A stretch of DNA of 32,018 bases from Paracoccus sp. UBA889 (GTDB lineage: Bacteria > Pseudomonadota > Alphaproteobacteria > Rhodobacterales > Rhodobacteraceae): NCBI GenBank assembly GCA_002294185.1, contig DBFD01000047.1, forward strand, positions 1 through 32,018, read 5' to 3'. Made by a program: the position numbers and the translations under genes. The notes beneath the pieces were generated by a model. That model had not been told where the DNA came from, searched no databases, and worked only from the letters and a program-made list of their open reading frames with translations. Positions 26,161-32,018 of this stretch are shown piece by piece (position 1 is the first letter of the stretch; each line of letters starts with the position of its first letter).

Positions 26161-26832
26161 TCAGCAGCCCGTGGCGCGCATCACCACCAGAACCGTGCGC
26201 CACAGCAGCGTCACGTCGGTGGTCAGGCTGACCGAACGTTCGTAGCGGTCATCATAGAAGGCGCGCGAAGAAAAGCTGCAACGGTTGCGTTCGCTGGTCT
26301 GCCAGAAGCCGGTGATGCCCGGACGCAGACGATAATAGGCCTCGCCCTCGTACATGACCTGCTGTTCGGGAAGCATGGGGCGCGGTCCGACCAGACTCAT
26401 GTCTCCACGCAGCACGTTCCACAATTGCGGAAGCTCGTCCATTGAACACTTGCGCAGAAGGCGGCCCGTGCGGGTGACGCGCGGGTCGTCGCGCAATTTC
26501 TGGGACAGATCCCATTCGCTGCGCGCCTTGTCGTCGCTGGCCAGGTGATCCGCCAGGCGCTGATCGGCATCGACGACCATGCTGCGCAGCTTCCACATGC
26601 GATATCGCCGGCCATCCCTGCCCACCCGTTCCTGCGAATAGAACGGCTTGCCCCCGTCGAGCATGACCAGAATGGCCAGCGCGATCACAACGGGAAGAAT
26701 GACCGGCGAAGTCAGAAGCACGATCAGCACGTCAAGCGGACGCTTGAACATGCTGCGATAGACCCAAGGCACTGATTTACTTAAATTGACGGGGGCCGGA
26801 ACCACGGCAACCATTTGCTCTTCAACAGCCAT
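26161..26832 (-). CDS. ExoY-like sugar transferase (undecaprenyl-phosphate phosphoglycosyltransferase)
   Basis: A 223-residue bacterial sugar transferase of the small monotopic type (ExoY/WbaP catalytic domain). It moves a sugar-1-phosphate to undecaprenyl phosphate as the first step of exopolysaccharide repeat-unit synthesis. One hydrophobic re-entrant segment lies at about residues 31-58 (RPLDVLIVLLTSPVILPVV). Then come the family blocks FYSQERVGRDGRRYRMWKLRSM, KCSMDELPQLWNVLRGDMSLVGPRP (with the catalytic Asp-Glu pair) and RLRPGITGFWQTSERN. The length is close to ExoY. The start at 26832 has a weak ribosome-binding sequence, so a start six codons later, after GAAGAG, is possible. A structured region of more than 300 bp lies upstream. 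Confidence 0.93.
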   Translation of the reverse strand: MAVEEQMVAVVPAPVNLSKSVPWVYRSMFKRPLDVLIVLLTSPVILPVVIALAILVMLDGGKPFYSQERVGRDGRRYRMWKLRSMVVDADQRLADHLASDDKARSEWDLSQKLRDDPRVTRTGRLLRKCSMDELPQLWNVLRGDMSLVGPRPMLPEQQVMYEGEAYYRLRPGITGFWQTSERNRCSFSSRAFYDDRYERSVSLTTDVTLLWRTVLVVMRATGC

Positions 26833-27181
26833 TTTTCAACCTACACCACACAATTGCAACTTTCGCTCCGGACAGAGGCAGGTTCGAGCCTCCGCATGGA
26901 GGTCGCACTCACCTCCGCGAAACCGCGCCGTTCTGGCTGCTTTCCGAAACGTCTTCCTAACGGGATCACTCTATCATCGGGGGCGGTTTCGCGAATAGCT
27001 AAAATTTTACGATTAGTTCTGAAAGACCTGCCTTTTGAGTCAGGTCGCGGGCGGTTCGGCAATCGCAAGGATTAATGTCTGATAGGTTCACAACCAATGG
27101 TTGCCAACGGACGGAAATCCGCAAAGCTGATTCGCCCGATGAGCGGAGAATCGCCGGAAAGAGGAGGATGTCGGGACAGGC
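26833..27181. other. 349-bp non-coding region with several inverted repeats
   Basis: No credible gene was found here. The region holds GGAGGT...ACCTCC (26898-26916), a perfect 11-bp inverted repeat CGCGAAACCGC (26916-26926) with GCGGTTTCGCG (26983-26993) enclosing CCGTT/AACGG (26928-26932 with 26959-26963), the AT palindrome TAAAATTTTA (27000-27009), GACCTG...CAGGTC (27025-27046) and CAACCA-A-TGGTTG (27091-27103). If transcription of the sugar transferase starts near the AT-rich block, the first two repeats would fold in a leader of about 160 nt. Another possibility is a cluster of regulator-binding sites. No known riboswitch motif was recognised. Confidence 0.55.
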
Positions 27182-27265
27182 TGGTGCGGGTGGTCGGACT
27201 CGAACCGACACTCCTTGCGGAAAGGGTGTTTGAGACCCTCGCGTCTACCATTCCGCCACACCCGC
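27182..27265 (-). tRNA. tRNA-Leu (anticodon CAA)
   Basis: Read on the minus strand, this 84-nt class II tRNA has the acceptor pair GCGGGTG/CACCCGC, discriminator A and an encoded CCA (27182-27184). The anticodon stem AGGGT/ACCCT closes the loop CTCAAAC with anticodon CAA, reading UUG leucine codons. A long variable arm (TCC-GCAA-GGA) and the T arm GTCGG-TTCGAGT-CCGAC are present, as is the D-arm sequence GGAATGGTAGACGC. All arms pair, so the gene looks functional. It follows lipA on the same strand after a structured spacer. Confidence 0.97.
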
Positions 27266-27272
27266 AGCCTGT

Positions 27273-27346
27273 CGTCCCCGATGGCAGACGGGAACCGGGC
27301 CTTCGCCCTGGCACGCCGGCGACTCGGGCAGCCGGCGTTGGGGACG
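27273..27346. other. Three-stem structured element between lipA and tRNA-Leu
   Basis: Nested complementarity within 74 bases: an outer stem CGTCCCC (27273-27279) with GGGGACG (27340-27346), a first inner hairpin GGGC-CTTC-GCCC (27297-27308) and a second inner hairpin ACGCCGGC (27313-27320) with GCCGGCGT (27331-27338). This could fold as a three-way junction. It starts 45 bp after the lipA stop and ends 8 bp before the tRNA 5' end. It could terminate or stabilise lipA mRNA, lie in the tRNA leader, or be a small RNA. No T-run follows. Confidence 0.5.
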
Positions 27347-27390
27347 GTATCACTTGGGCCGCGGCAATTTGCAACCCGCCTTGCGTTGCG

Positions 27391-28362
27391 TCACGCCCGG
27401 CCCAGTCGTTCCAGCCGCGCCGCCCGCAACCGGGAAAAATCCTCGCCAGCATGATAGGACGACCGCGTCAACGGCGTGGCCGAGACCATCAGGAACCCCT
27501 TGCCGAACGCGGTCTTTTCGTAGCTTGCGAATTCCTCGGGCGTGACGAACCGATCCACGCGGTGATGTTTCGGCGTCGGTTGCAGATACTGGCCGATGGT
27601 CATGAAATCCACATCCGCCGCGCGCATGTCATCCATCACCTGCAACACGCCCTGCCGGTCCTCGCCCAGACCGACCATGATGCCCGATTTGGTGAACATC
27701 GCCGGATCCAGTTCCTTGACCCGCTGCAACAGCCGCAGCGAATGGAAATAACGCGCGCCGGGCCGGACCGAAGGATAGAGGCCGGGCACGGTTTCAAGGT
27801 TGTGGTTGAACACATCCGGCCGTGCCTCGACCACGGTCTCCAGCGCACCGGCGGCCGATTTCAGAAAATCGGGGACCAGCACCTCGATGGTGGACGCGGG
27901 GCTGCGGTGGCGGATGGCGCGAATCGTCTGGGCGAAATGTTCGGCCCCGCCATCATCCAGGTCGTCGCGGTCCACGCTGGTGATGACGACATGATTCAGG
28001 CCCAGCTTCTGCACCGCATGGGCCACGCGCCCCGGCTCGAACACGTCCAGCGCGTCCGGCCGGCCGGTGGAGACATTGCAGAACGTGCAGCCGCGGGTGC
28101 AGATCTCGCCCATGATCATCATCGTGGCGTGACCCTGGCTCCAGCATTCGCCGACATTGGGGCAGCCCGCCTCTTCGCAGACGGTCGAGAGGCGGTGTTC
28201 CTTCATGATGTCGCGGGTGCGCTTGTAGCCTTCGCTGACCGGCGCCTTGACCCGGATCCAGGCCGGCTTCTTCGGCTGGTCCTGATCGGGCCGGTGAGCC
28301 TTTTCCGGGTGGCGCAGGCGCGGAATCCGGGATTGCGGCGGGACGGTGCTGGTATCGGCCAT
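27391..28362 (-). CDS. lipA: Lipoyl synthase
   Basis: A 323-residue radical SAM enzyme that inserts two sulfur atoms into octanoyl groups on the lipoyl domains of 2-oxoacid dehydrogenases. The auxiliary cluster ligands C62, C67 and C73 ([12 protein letters not shown]) and the radical SAM cluster C88, C92, C95 (CTRGCTFC) are intact. The C-terminal RSSYHA motif at about 300-305 supplies the serine ligand of the auxiliary cluster. The ATG at 28362 is preferred over a TTG 13 codons upstream, although its ribosome-binding sequence is weak. The family length and the full cysteine set indicate an active cytoplasmic enzyme. It lies downstream of oxyR in the same direction with 51 bp between them, and the iron-sulfur enzyme could share expression with the peroxide sensor. 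Confidence 0.97.
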   Translation of the reverse strand: MADTSTVPPQSRIPRLRHPEKAHRPDQDQPKKPAWIRVKAPVSEGYKRTRDIMKEHRLSTVCEEAGCPNVGECWSQGHATMMIMGEICTRGCTFCNVSTGRPDALDVFEPGRVAHAVQKLGLNHVVITSVDRDDLDDGGAEHFAQTIRAIRHRSPASTIEVLVPDFLKSAAGALETVVEARPDVFNHNLETVPGLYPSVRPGARYFHSLRLLQRVKELDPAMFTKSGIMVGLGEDRQGVLQVMDDMRAADVDFMTIGQYLQPTPKHHRVDRFVTPEEFASYEKTAFGKGFLMVSATPLTRSSYHAGEDFSRLRAARLERLGRA

Positions 28363-28413
28363 GTCAACGCTTTCGCTGGGTTTCGTTCTAGGTAAACACA
28401 AAGACGCAGCGGA

Positions 28414-29361
28414 TCAACGCCGCGCGCTGCCCGCCGGGGTCATGACGGCCATGTCATCGGGCCCCAGCAGCGCCGCCCCGGCATCGGCAAGGATCGCGGC
28501 CAGATCCTCGAACCAGCCCTGCGAGGGGGTCGAGGCGCGGCGCAGCAGCACCACCTCGCGGGCGGGCTGTGGCGCGGGAAAGCGGATCGCGGTCAGCCCT
28601 GGCGCCGCCGCGATTTCCTGCGCGGCGGCGATTTCGGGCAGGAAGGTCAAGCCCATTCCCTGCGCGGCAAGGCGGCACAACGTCGCCAGCGATGCCGCGC
28701 CCAGATCAAGCCGCGCCGAACCGCGTTCCAGCCCGCAGACCTCCAGCGCCTGATCGCCGAGGCAATGCCCCTCGTCCAGCAGCAGCAACTGGCCGGGATC
28801 CAGATCTCGCGGCTCGGGCGGGTCGTCGCGAAGACGGGCGATCCGGGCCGCGCTGCCAGCCAGCAGGAACCGGTCGACGAACAGCGGCGCGGATTCCAGA
28901 TCGTCGTTGCGGGTCGGCGTGGCGACCACGGCGGCATCCAGCCGTCCGGCGATCAACTCATCCAGCAGGCGTTCGGTCCGGGCCTCGCGCAGATGCAGAT
29001 CGCGGCCGATATCGCGGGCGCGCAGCACCGGCAGCGCCTGCGGCAGCAGATAGGGGGCGACGGTCGGAATCATGCCCAGCATCAACCGGCCGCCCTGACC
29101 CGGCCGCCGCAAGCCCTGTTCCAGCCCCGCCATTGCCGCCATGACCCGGCGGGCATCGCGTTCCAGCGCCCGGCCCTGCGGGGTCAGCACCACGCCCGAG
29201 GGCGTCCGCTCGACCAGGCGCGCGCCGGCGGCGTCTTCCAGAGCGCGGATCTGCATCGACAGGGCGGGCTGGCTGACATGACTGATTTCCGCTGCACGGG
29301 TGAAATGGCCGTGCCGGGCCAGCGCGAGGAAATAGCGAAGCTGCCGCAAGGTGATGTTCAT
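28414..29361 (-). CDS. oxyR: OxyR-type hydrogen peroxide sensor, LysR family
   Basis: A 315-residue LysR-family regulator with the peroxide-sensing cysteines of OxyR, C200 and C209, in the characteristic segment LLDEGHCLGDQALEVCG. They match C199 and C208 of the E. coli protein and form a disulfide on oxidation. The helix-turn-helix is at about residues 5-60 (LRQLRYFLALARHGHFTRAAEISHVSQPALSMQIRALEDAAG). OxyR activates catalase, peroxiredoxin and iron-storage genes in oxidised form. No katG, ahpC or dps lies in this window, so its targets are elsewhere, although lipA directly follows. The upstream 218-bp gap contains a terminator for the preceding gene and short palindromes (CCTGGCCAGG at 29429-29438). 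Confidence 0.93.
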   Translation of the reverse strand: MNITLRQLRYFLALARHGHFTRAAEISHVSQPALSMQIRALEDAAGARLVERTPSGVVLTPQGRALERDARRVMAAMAGLEQGLRRPGQGGRLMLGMIPTVAPYLLPQALPVLRARDIGRDLHLREARTERLLDELIAGRLDAAVVATPTRNDDLESAPLFVDRFLLAGSAARIARLRDDPPEPRDLDPGQLLLLDEGHCLGDQALEVCGLERGSARLDLGAASLATLCRLAAQGMGLTFLPEIAAAQEIAAAPGLTAIRFPAPQPAREVVLLRRASTPSQGWFEDLAAILADAGAALLGPDDMAVMTPAGSARR

Positions 29362-29528
29362 AAGACAGGCTGATACCCCAGGGGTTCGTCGCGGATTTCA
29401 GTTTATAGCCTGGCACCGCCCGATTCAACCTGGCCAGGACGAACCAGTTCGACAGCACGGCGTTCCCACCGCTTTCTTCCCGCCGCATACCGGGGCATAT
29501 TTGGACCGACGTGAATGGGCGGAAAGCG

Positions 29529-29554
29529 AAAAAAAAGGCGCCCTTTCGGACGCC
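29529..29554 (-). terminator. Intrinsic terminator of the DUF6456-type gene
   Basis: On the minus strand GGCGTCC-GAAA-GGGCGCC forms a seven-pair stem with one G-U pair and a GAAA tetraloop, followed by eight T residues. It lies 25 bp after the gene's stop codon at 29580. It is the clearest intrinsic terminator in the window. Confidence 0.92.
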
Positions 29555-29579
29555 CTTGGCCAAAATGTCACGGCATGGC

Positions 29580-30707
29580 TCAGCCGATCAGACGCGAACC
29601 GGTGCCGTAGGTTTCGGCATAATGGCGTTCCAGGCGCATCAACGCCAGACGCAACACGATCTTGCCCGACCGCGCCGACCAGCCGAGACGCCTTTCGGTC
29701 TGCTCGATTCCCTCGAGGAAGCAGCAGACCCGCAGCACGATATCGCCCATGCCGGGCCCCAGATCGCGCAACGCAACCGCGACCCGATCACGCGCGGATT
29801 CCGATCCGCCCCGGTAACCGCCGGCATGATACGAGACATCGATACCCGCGGTCATGAAGCCGTCCCAGTTCTGCGTGATGCGCGGTCCCATCTGCGCCAG
29901 CTCGAAATCCTCGCGCAGCCTCTCGCCCGCCCCGACCATCCCGGGCGTCAGGAACGGCCGTCCGTCCAGATCCCGACGACGCGCCAACAGCAAAAGCGGG
30001 CTTTCGGCGATGTTGACGCGGGCGCGGCGGCGCTTGCCGTCTTCGGGATCCTGGATCAGCCGGTTTTCCCAGACCCGATGCTGTTCGGCATGGTCGGGCG
30101 CCGTCTCGTCAGCCTTGCCCGGGACGGGGCGGGCATCGCTGAATTCCTGCGGCCCGGGAACCGCGTTGCGCTGGCGGGGCGAACGCAACATGGCGCGCAA
30201 CGCATCGCGCCCCGCCGGCGCGATCGCATAGCGCTGGATCCGGGCCGAGCCGGACATCTGGACCACCCAGCCCTTCAGCGCCATCGTCTCGGCCAGGGCG
30301 CGCGGAAGGACGGCGGTGCGAATATCGTTGCGGGTGATGATCGCCTTTTCCATGCCATCGGCCGTGCCCATGACCGCGCCCGGTTCGGCCAGCCGTCTCA
30401 GCACGCGCATCGCCTGGCGACCGTCAGTGACCACAGGCCGCGCGACATCGGCGGCCGCGTTCAGCGCACCGTCGATCAGCGGATCGTCGCGCCGGGCCTC
30501 GAAGCGGCGGATCCGGCGCAGGATCGTCGAAGCGTGGCAACCCGCCTCGCGCGCCAGGGCACGGATCGTTTCCCCCTTCTCGACATGGCGCAGATAAAGG
30601 CGCGCATCTTCGGGCAGATCGGCGGCGGTGGCAGGCGTGGCGCTGGTTTCCGATCGGTGCTCCGCAAAGCTTGCATCGATTGCGAACTCACCGGTCAAAA
30701 TGGTCAT
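29580..30707 (-). CDS. Helix-turn-helix protein with DUF6456-type C-terminal domain
   Basis: A 375-residue protein that I assign to the DUF6456 helix-turn-helix proteins of Rhodobacterales by recall, not by search. The N-terminal part contains a predicted helix-turn-helix at about residues 40-65 (GETIRALAREAGCHASTILRRIRRFEAR). A middle region (about 105-190) looks like a winged helix with RYAIAPAGRDALRAML. The C-terminal domain (about 215-360) holds NIAESPLLLLARRRDLDGRPFL, ERLREDFELAQMGPRITQNWDGF and the closing WSARSGKIVLRLALMRLERHY. It is likely DNA-binding and regulatory. The ATG at 30707 is chosen for the GAGGGA sequence upstream. It diverges from the DUF6477 gene across an AT-rich region with DnaA-box and CtrA-like motifs, which suggests a cell-cycle link. 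Confidence 0.75.
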   Translation of the reverse strand: MTILTGEFAIDASFAEHRSETSATPATAADLPEDARLYLRHVEKGETIRALAREAGCHASTILRRIRRFEARRDDPLIDGALNAAADVARPVVTDGRQAMRVLRRLAEPGAVMGTADGMEKAIITRNDIRTAVLPRALAETMALKGWVVQMSGSARIQRYAIAPAGRDALRAMLRSPRQRNAVPGPQEFSDARPVPGKADETAPDHAEQHRVWENRLIQDPEDGKRRRARVNIAESPLLLLARRRDLDGRPFLTPGMVGAGERLREDFELAQMGPRITQNWDGFMTAGIDVSYHAGGYRGGSESARDRVAVALRDLGPGMGDIVLRVCCFLEGIEQTERRLGWSARSGKIVLRLALMRLERHYAETYGTGSRLIG

Positions 30708-30773
30708 GTCTTGTCCCTCGTCATCCTCGGATGGACCTGGCAGATGGACCACCCTGGGTTGAATGAAAGCCCG

Positions 30774-30798
30774 TTAAAAACAGGCTAATTTATCCACA
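30774..30798. promoter_or_regulatory. DnaA-box and CtrA-like motif upstream of the DUF6456-type gene
   Basis: TTATCCACA (30790-30798) is a perfect match to the consensus DnaA box. Directly beside it TTAA-N7-CTAA (30774-30788) differs by one base from the CtrA site TTAA-N7-TTAA. Both lie about 70-90 bp upstream of the minus-strand gene in an AT-rich stretch (30771-30840) that is unusual for this GC-rich window, so they probably belong to the divergent promoter region. The functional assignment is by motif only. Confidence 0.5.
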
Positions 30799-30925
30799 TA
30801 GACGCAACATTCCCTAACAAATCCTAAAGATTTCTTTCCCCTCCGCGCGGTGCATCAAAGGGTAAGGCAACACACGTCAAAGTTGTGTGAACCTGCCTGT
30901 GTCACCACTTGCAGGAACCACGCCC

Positions 30926-31312
30926 ATGATCGACAGCCCCAACGTCATTGCCTTCCGTCCGCGGCAGAACCAGGCCGCCCTGCGCCGTCCGCGCATCCTG
31001 ATCCGGGCCGCCCGCGAGGGCCAGGCCGGCTGGCGGCGCGACCGCGATCTGCCGCGCCTGCTGCGCAGTGACCACTGCCCGCTGCCGGGCGCCTGTCTGT
31101 CGCGCCTGCGCGCGGAAGAGGCGATGCTGGAAGAGGCTCGGCAGGAAAAATCCGCCGAATACGACGTTCAGCGCCATGTCCTGCTGATGGTCGCGATCCT
31201 GGCCGAAATGCGCGCCGCGGTCCAGGCCGTGCCGGTGCCCGACCTTGCCGCAGCCGCGATCAATGCCGTGGCGATCAGCGTCCGCGGAACAGTGAGCCGA
31301 GCACACCCCTGA
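30926..31312 (+). CDS. DUF6477 family protein
   Basis: A 128-residue small protein of unknown function. It has the pattern of the Rhodobacterales DUF6477 family: ALRRPRILIRAAREG near residues 18-32, then RRDRDLPRLL and the acidic/hydrophobic helices RAEEAMLEEARQEKSAEYDVQRHVLLMVAILAEMRAA. No catalytic motif or membrane segment is visible. The ATG at 30926 follows an AGGA sequence and gives the start MIDSPNVIAFRP. The last 38 bases overlap the end of the convergent HerA-like gene. It is probably expressed from the shared divergent promoter region with the DUF6456-type gene. The assignment is from recall of the family pattern, not a search. Confidence 0.7.
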   Translation: MIDSPNVIAFRPRQNQAALRRPRILIRAAREGQAGWRRDRDLPRLLRSDHCPLPGACLSRLRAEEAMLEEARQEKSAEYDVQRHVLLMVAILAEMRAAVQAVPVPDLAAAAINAVAISVRGTVSRAHP

Positions 31313-32018
31313 CCAGCGCCTGCCCGGACTTGGTTCCCAGCTGCCGGGCAAGGCTTTTCCCGAAGGTCTCCAGAACCGTGTCGCTGCGCGAGCTTCGGCT
31401 GCGCGATCCGGTTCGCGACGATTCTTTCGCGCTCGGCTCGTAGCGGCGGCCGCGGCTGCCCTGGGCCTGTTTCATGTCGAAGAGATCGTCATCCGGGGTT
31501 GGCGACGCGCCGGTCCTGGCTTCGGCGCCGGCACGCGCGGCCTGTTCCGCGCGATCGGACAGAATCTCTTGCGCCGATTGGCGATCAAGGGGGGTGTCGT
31601 ATTTCGCACCCAGTCCCGAAGCGGCCAAGGACGCGGCGCGTTCGGATTCGGAAATCGTGCCGAGCCGGCTGAACGGCGGGCGGATCAGCGTGCGTTGAAC
31701 AACGCCCGGCACCCCCTTGCTTTCCAGCAGCGAGGTTACCGCCTCGCCGGTGCCGACATTCCGGATCGCCTCGGCCGTATCGAAGTCGGGATTGGCGCGG
31801 TAGTTTTCGGCCGCCAGGCGCAGCGCCTTCTGGTCCTTGGCCGTAAAGGCGCGCAGCGCGTGCTGGATGCGATTGCCCAATTGGCCCAGAACATCCTCGG
31901 GGATGTCGGTCGGGCTTTGGCTGATGAACCAGATGCTGACGCCTTTCGAGCGGATCAGCCGGGCCACGCGCTCGACCTTGTCGATCAAGGCCTTGGGTGC
32001 ATCATCGAACAGCAGATG
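31275..32018 (-). CDS. HerA-like ATPase (DUF853 family), C-terminal fragment
   Basis: The reading frame runs from the window edge to a stop at 31275, giving the last 247 residues. It begins with the Walker B region HLLFDDAPKAL (the DD pair here replaces the usual D-E), followed by VARLIRSKGVSIWFISQSPTDIPEDVLGQLGNRIQHALRAFTAKD. This is the conserved end of the ATPase core of DUF853/YjgR proteins, hexameric DNA-translocase-like relatives of HerA. A long, Arg/Ser/Ala-rich low-complexity linker follows (about residues 150-215) before a C-terminal segment ending in VLGSLFRGR. The cellular role is unknown. Because the start is missing, length and Walker A cannot be checked. Confidence 0.9.
   Translation of the reverse strand, partial: HLLFDDAPKALIDKVERVARLIRSKGVSIWFISQSPTDIPEDVLGQLGNRIQHALRAFTAKDQKALRLAAENYRANPDFDTAEAIRNVGTGEAVTSLLESKGVPGVVQRTLIRPPFSRLGTISESERAASLAASGLGAKYDTPLDRQSAQEILSDRAEQAARAGAEARTGASPTPDDDLFDMKQAQGSRGRRYEPSAKESSRTGSRSRSSRSDTVLETFGKSLARQLGTKSGQALVRGVLGSLFRGR

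Noticed and set aside
29371-29451. OxyR autoregulatory site among the palindromes upstream of oxyR
   Set aside because: CCTGGCCAGG and CGAACCAGTTCG are symmetric, but neither matches the ATAG-N7-CTAT OxyR pattern, so no claim is made.

Overview
The window looks like a chromosomal segment from a high-GC alphaproteobacterium of the Rhodobacterales, most likely Paracoccus or a close relative. This is inferred from base composition, from DUF6477 and DUF6456-type proteins, from the fdsGBACD and pca gene orders, and from OxyR and LipA similarity. No database search was possible. There are no insertion sequences, phage genes, integrases or CRISPR arrays. Most genes sit in compact operons with ATGA or TGATG start/stop overlaps.

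Left part (1-10091): the end of a molybdate ABC transporter (modB fragment, modC) faces a convergent pair, a metallophosphoesterase and a diacylglycerol kinase-like protein. Next, on the minus strand, is a complete operon for a soluble NAD-dependent molybdenum formate dehydrogenase (fdsG, fdsB, fdsA, fdhD/fdsC, fdsD), preceded by its LysR regulator. Molybdate uptake therefore lies about 2 kb from a molybdenum enzyme. A perfect LysR-type inverted repeat lies between the regulator and fdsG. A 65-nt bulged stem-loop separates fdsD from the kinase gene.

Middle (10182-25249): an RND efflux pump (inner-membrane transporter plus periplasmic adaptor, no outer-membrane channel) is followed by a PcaQ-like regulator divergent from a plus-strand aromatic catabolism operon: pobA, pcaD, pcaC, pcaH, pcaG, a BKACE-family gene, pcaB, then TRAP transporter genes dctP, dctQ and dctM, with a DUF1330 gene after them. 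Together these would import an aromatic acid, hydroxylate 4-hydroxybenzoate to protocatechuate, open the ring and carry the product to 3-oxoadipate. The operon has no pcaI, pcaJ or pcaF. The BKACE enzyme could instead split 3-oxoadipate with acetyl-CoA into succinyl-CoA and acetoacetate. This is the most interesting functional hypothesis here.

Right part (25345-32018): a WecG/TagA glycosyltransferase converges with an ExoY-like sugar transferase. The sugar transferase has a long upstream region rich in inverted repeats. A tRNA-Leu(CAA), another structured intergenic element, lipA and oxyR follow on the minus strand. A DUF6456-like helix-turn-helix protein and a DUF6477 protein diverge from an AT-rich region with a perfect DnaA-box sequence and a near-CtrA motif. 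The window ends inside a HerA-like ATPase (DUF853).
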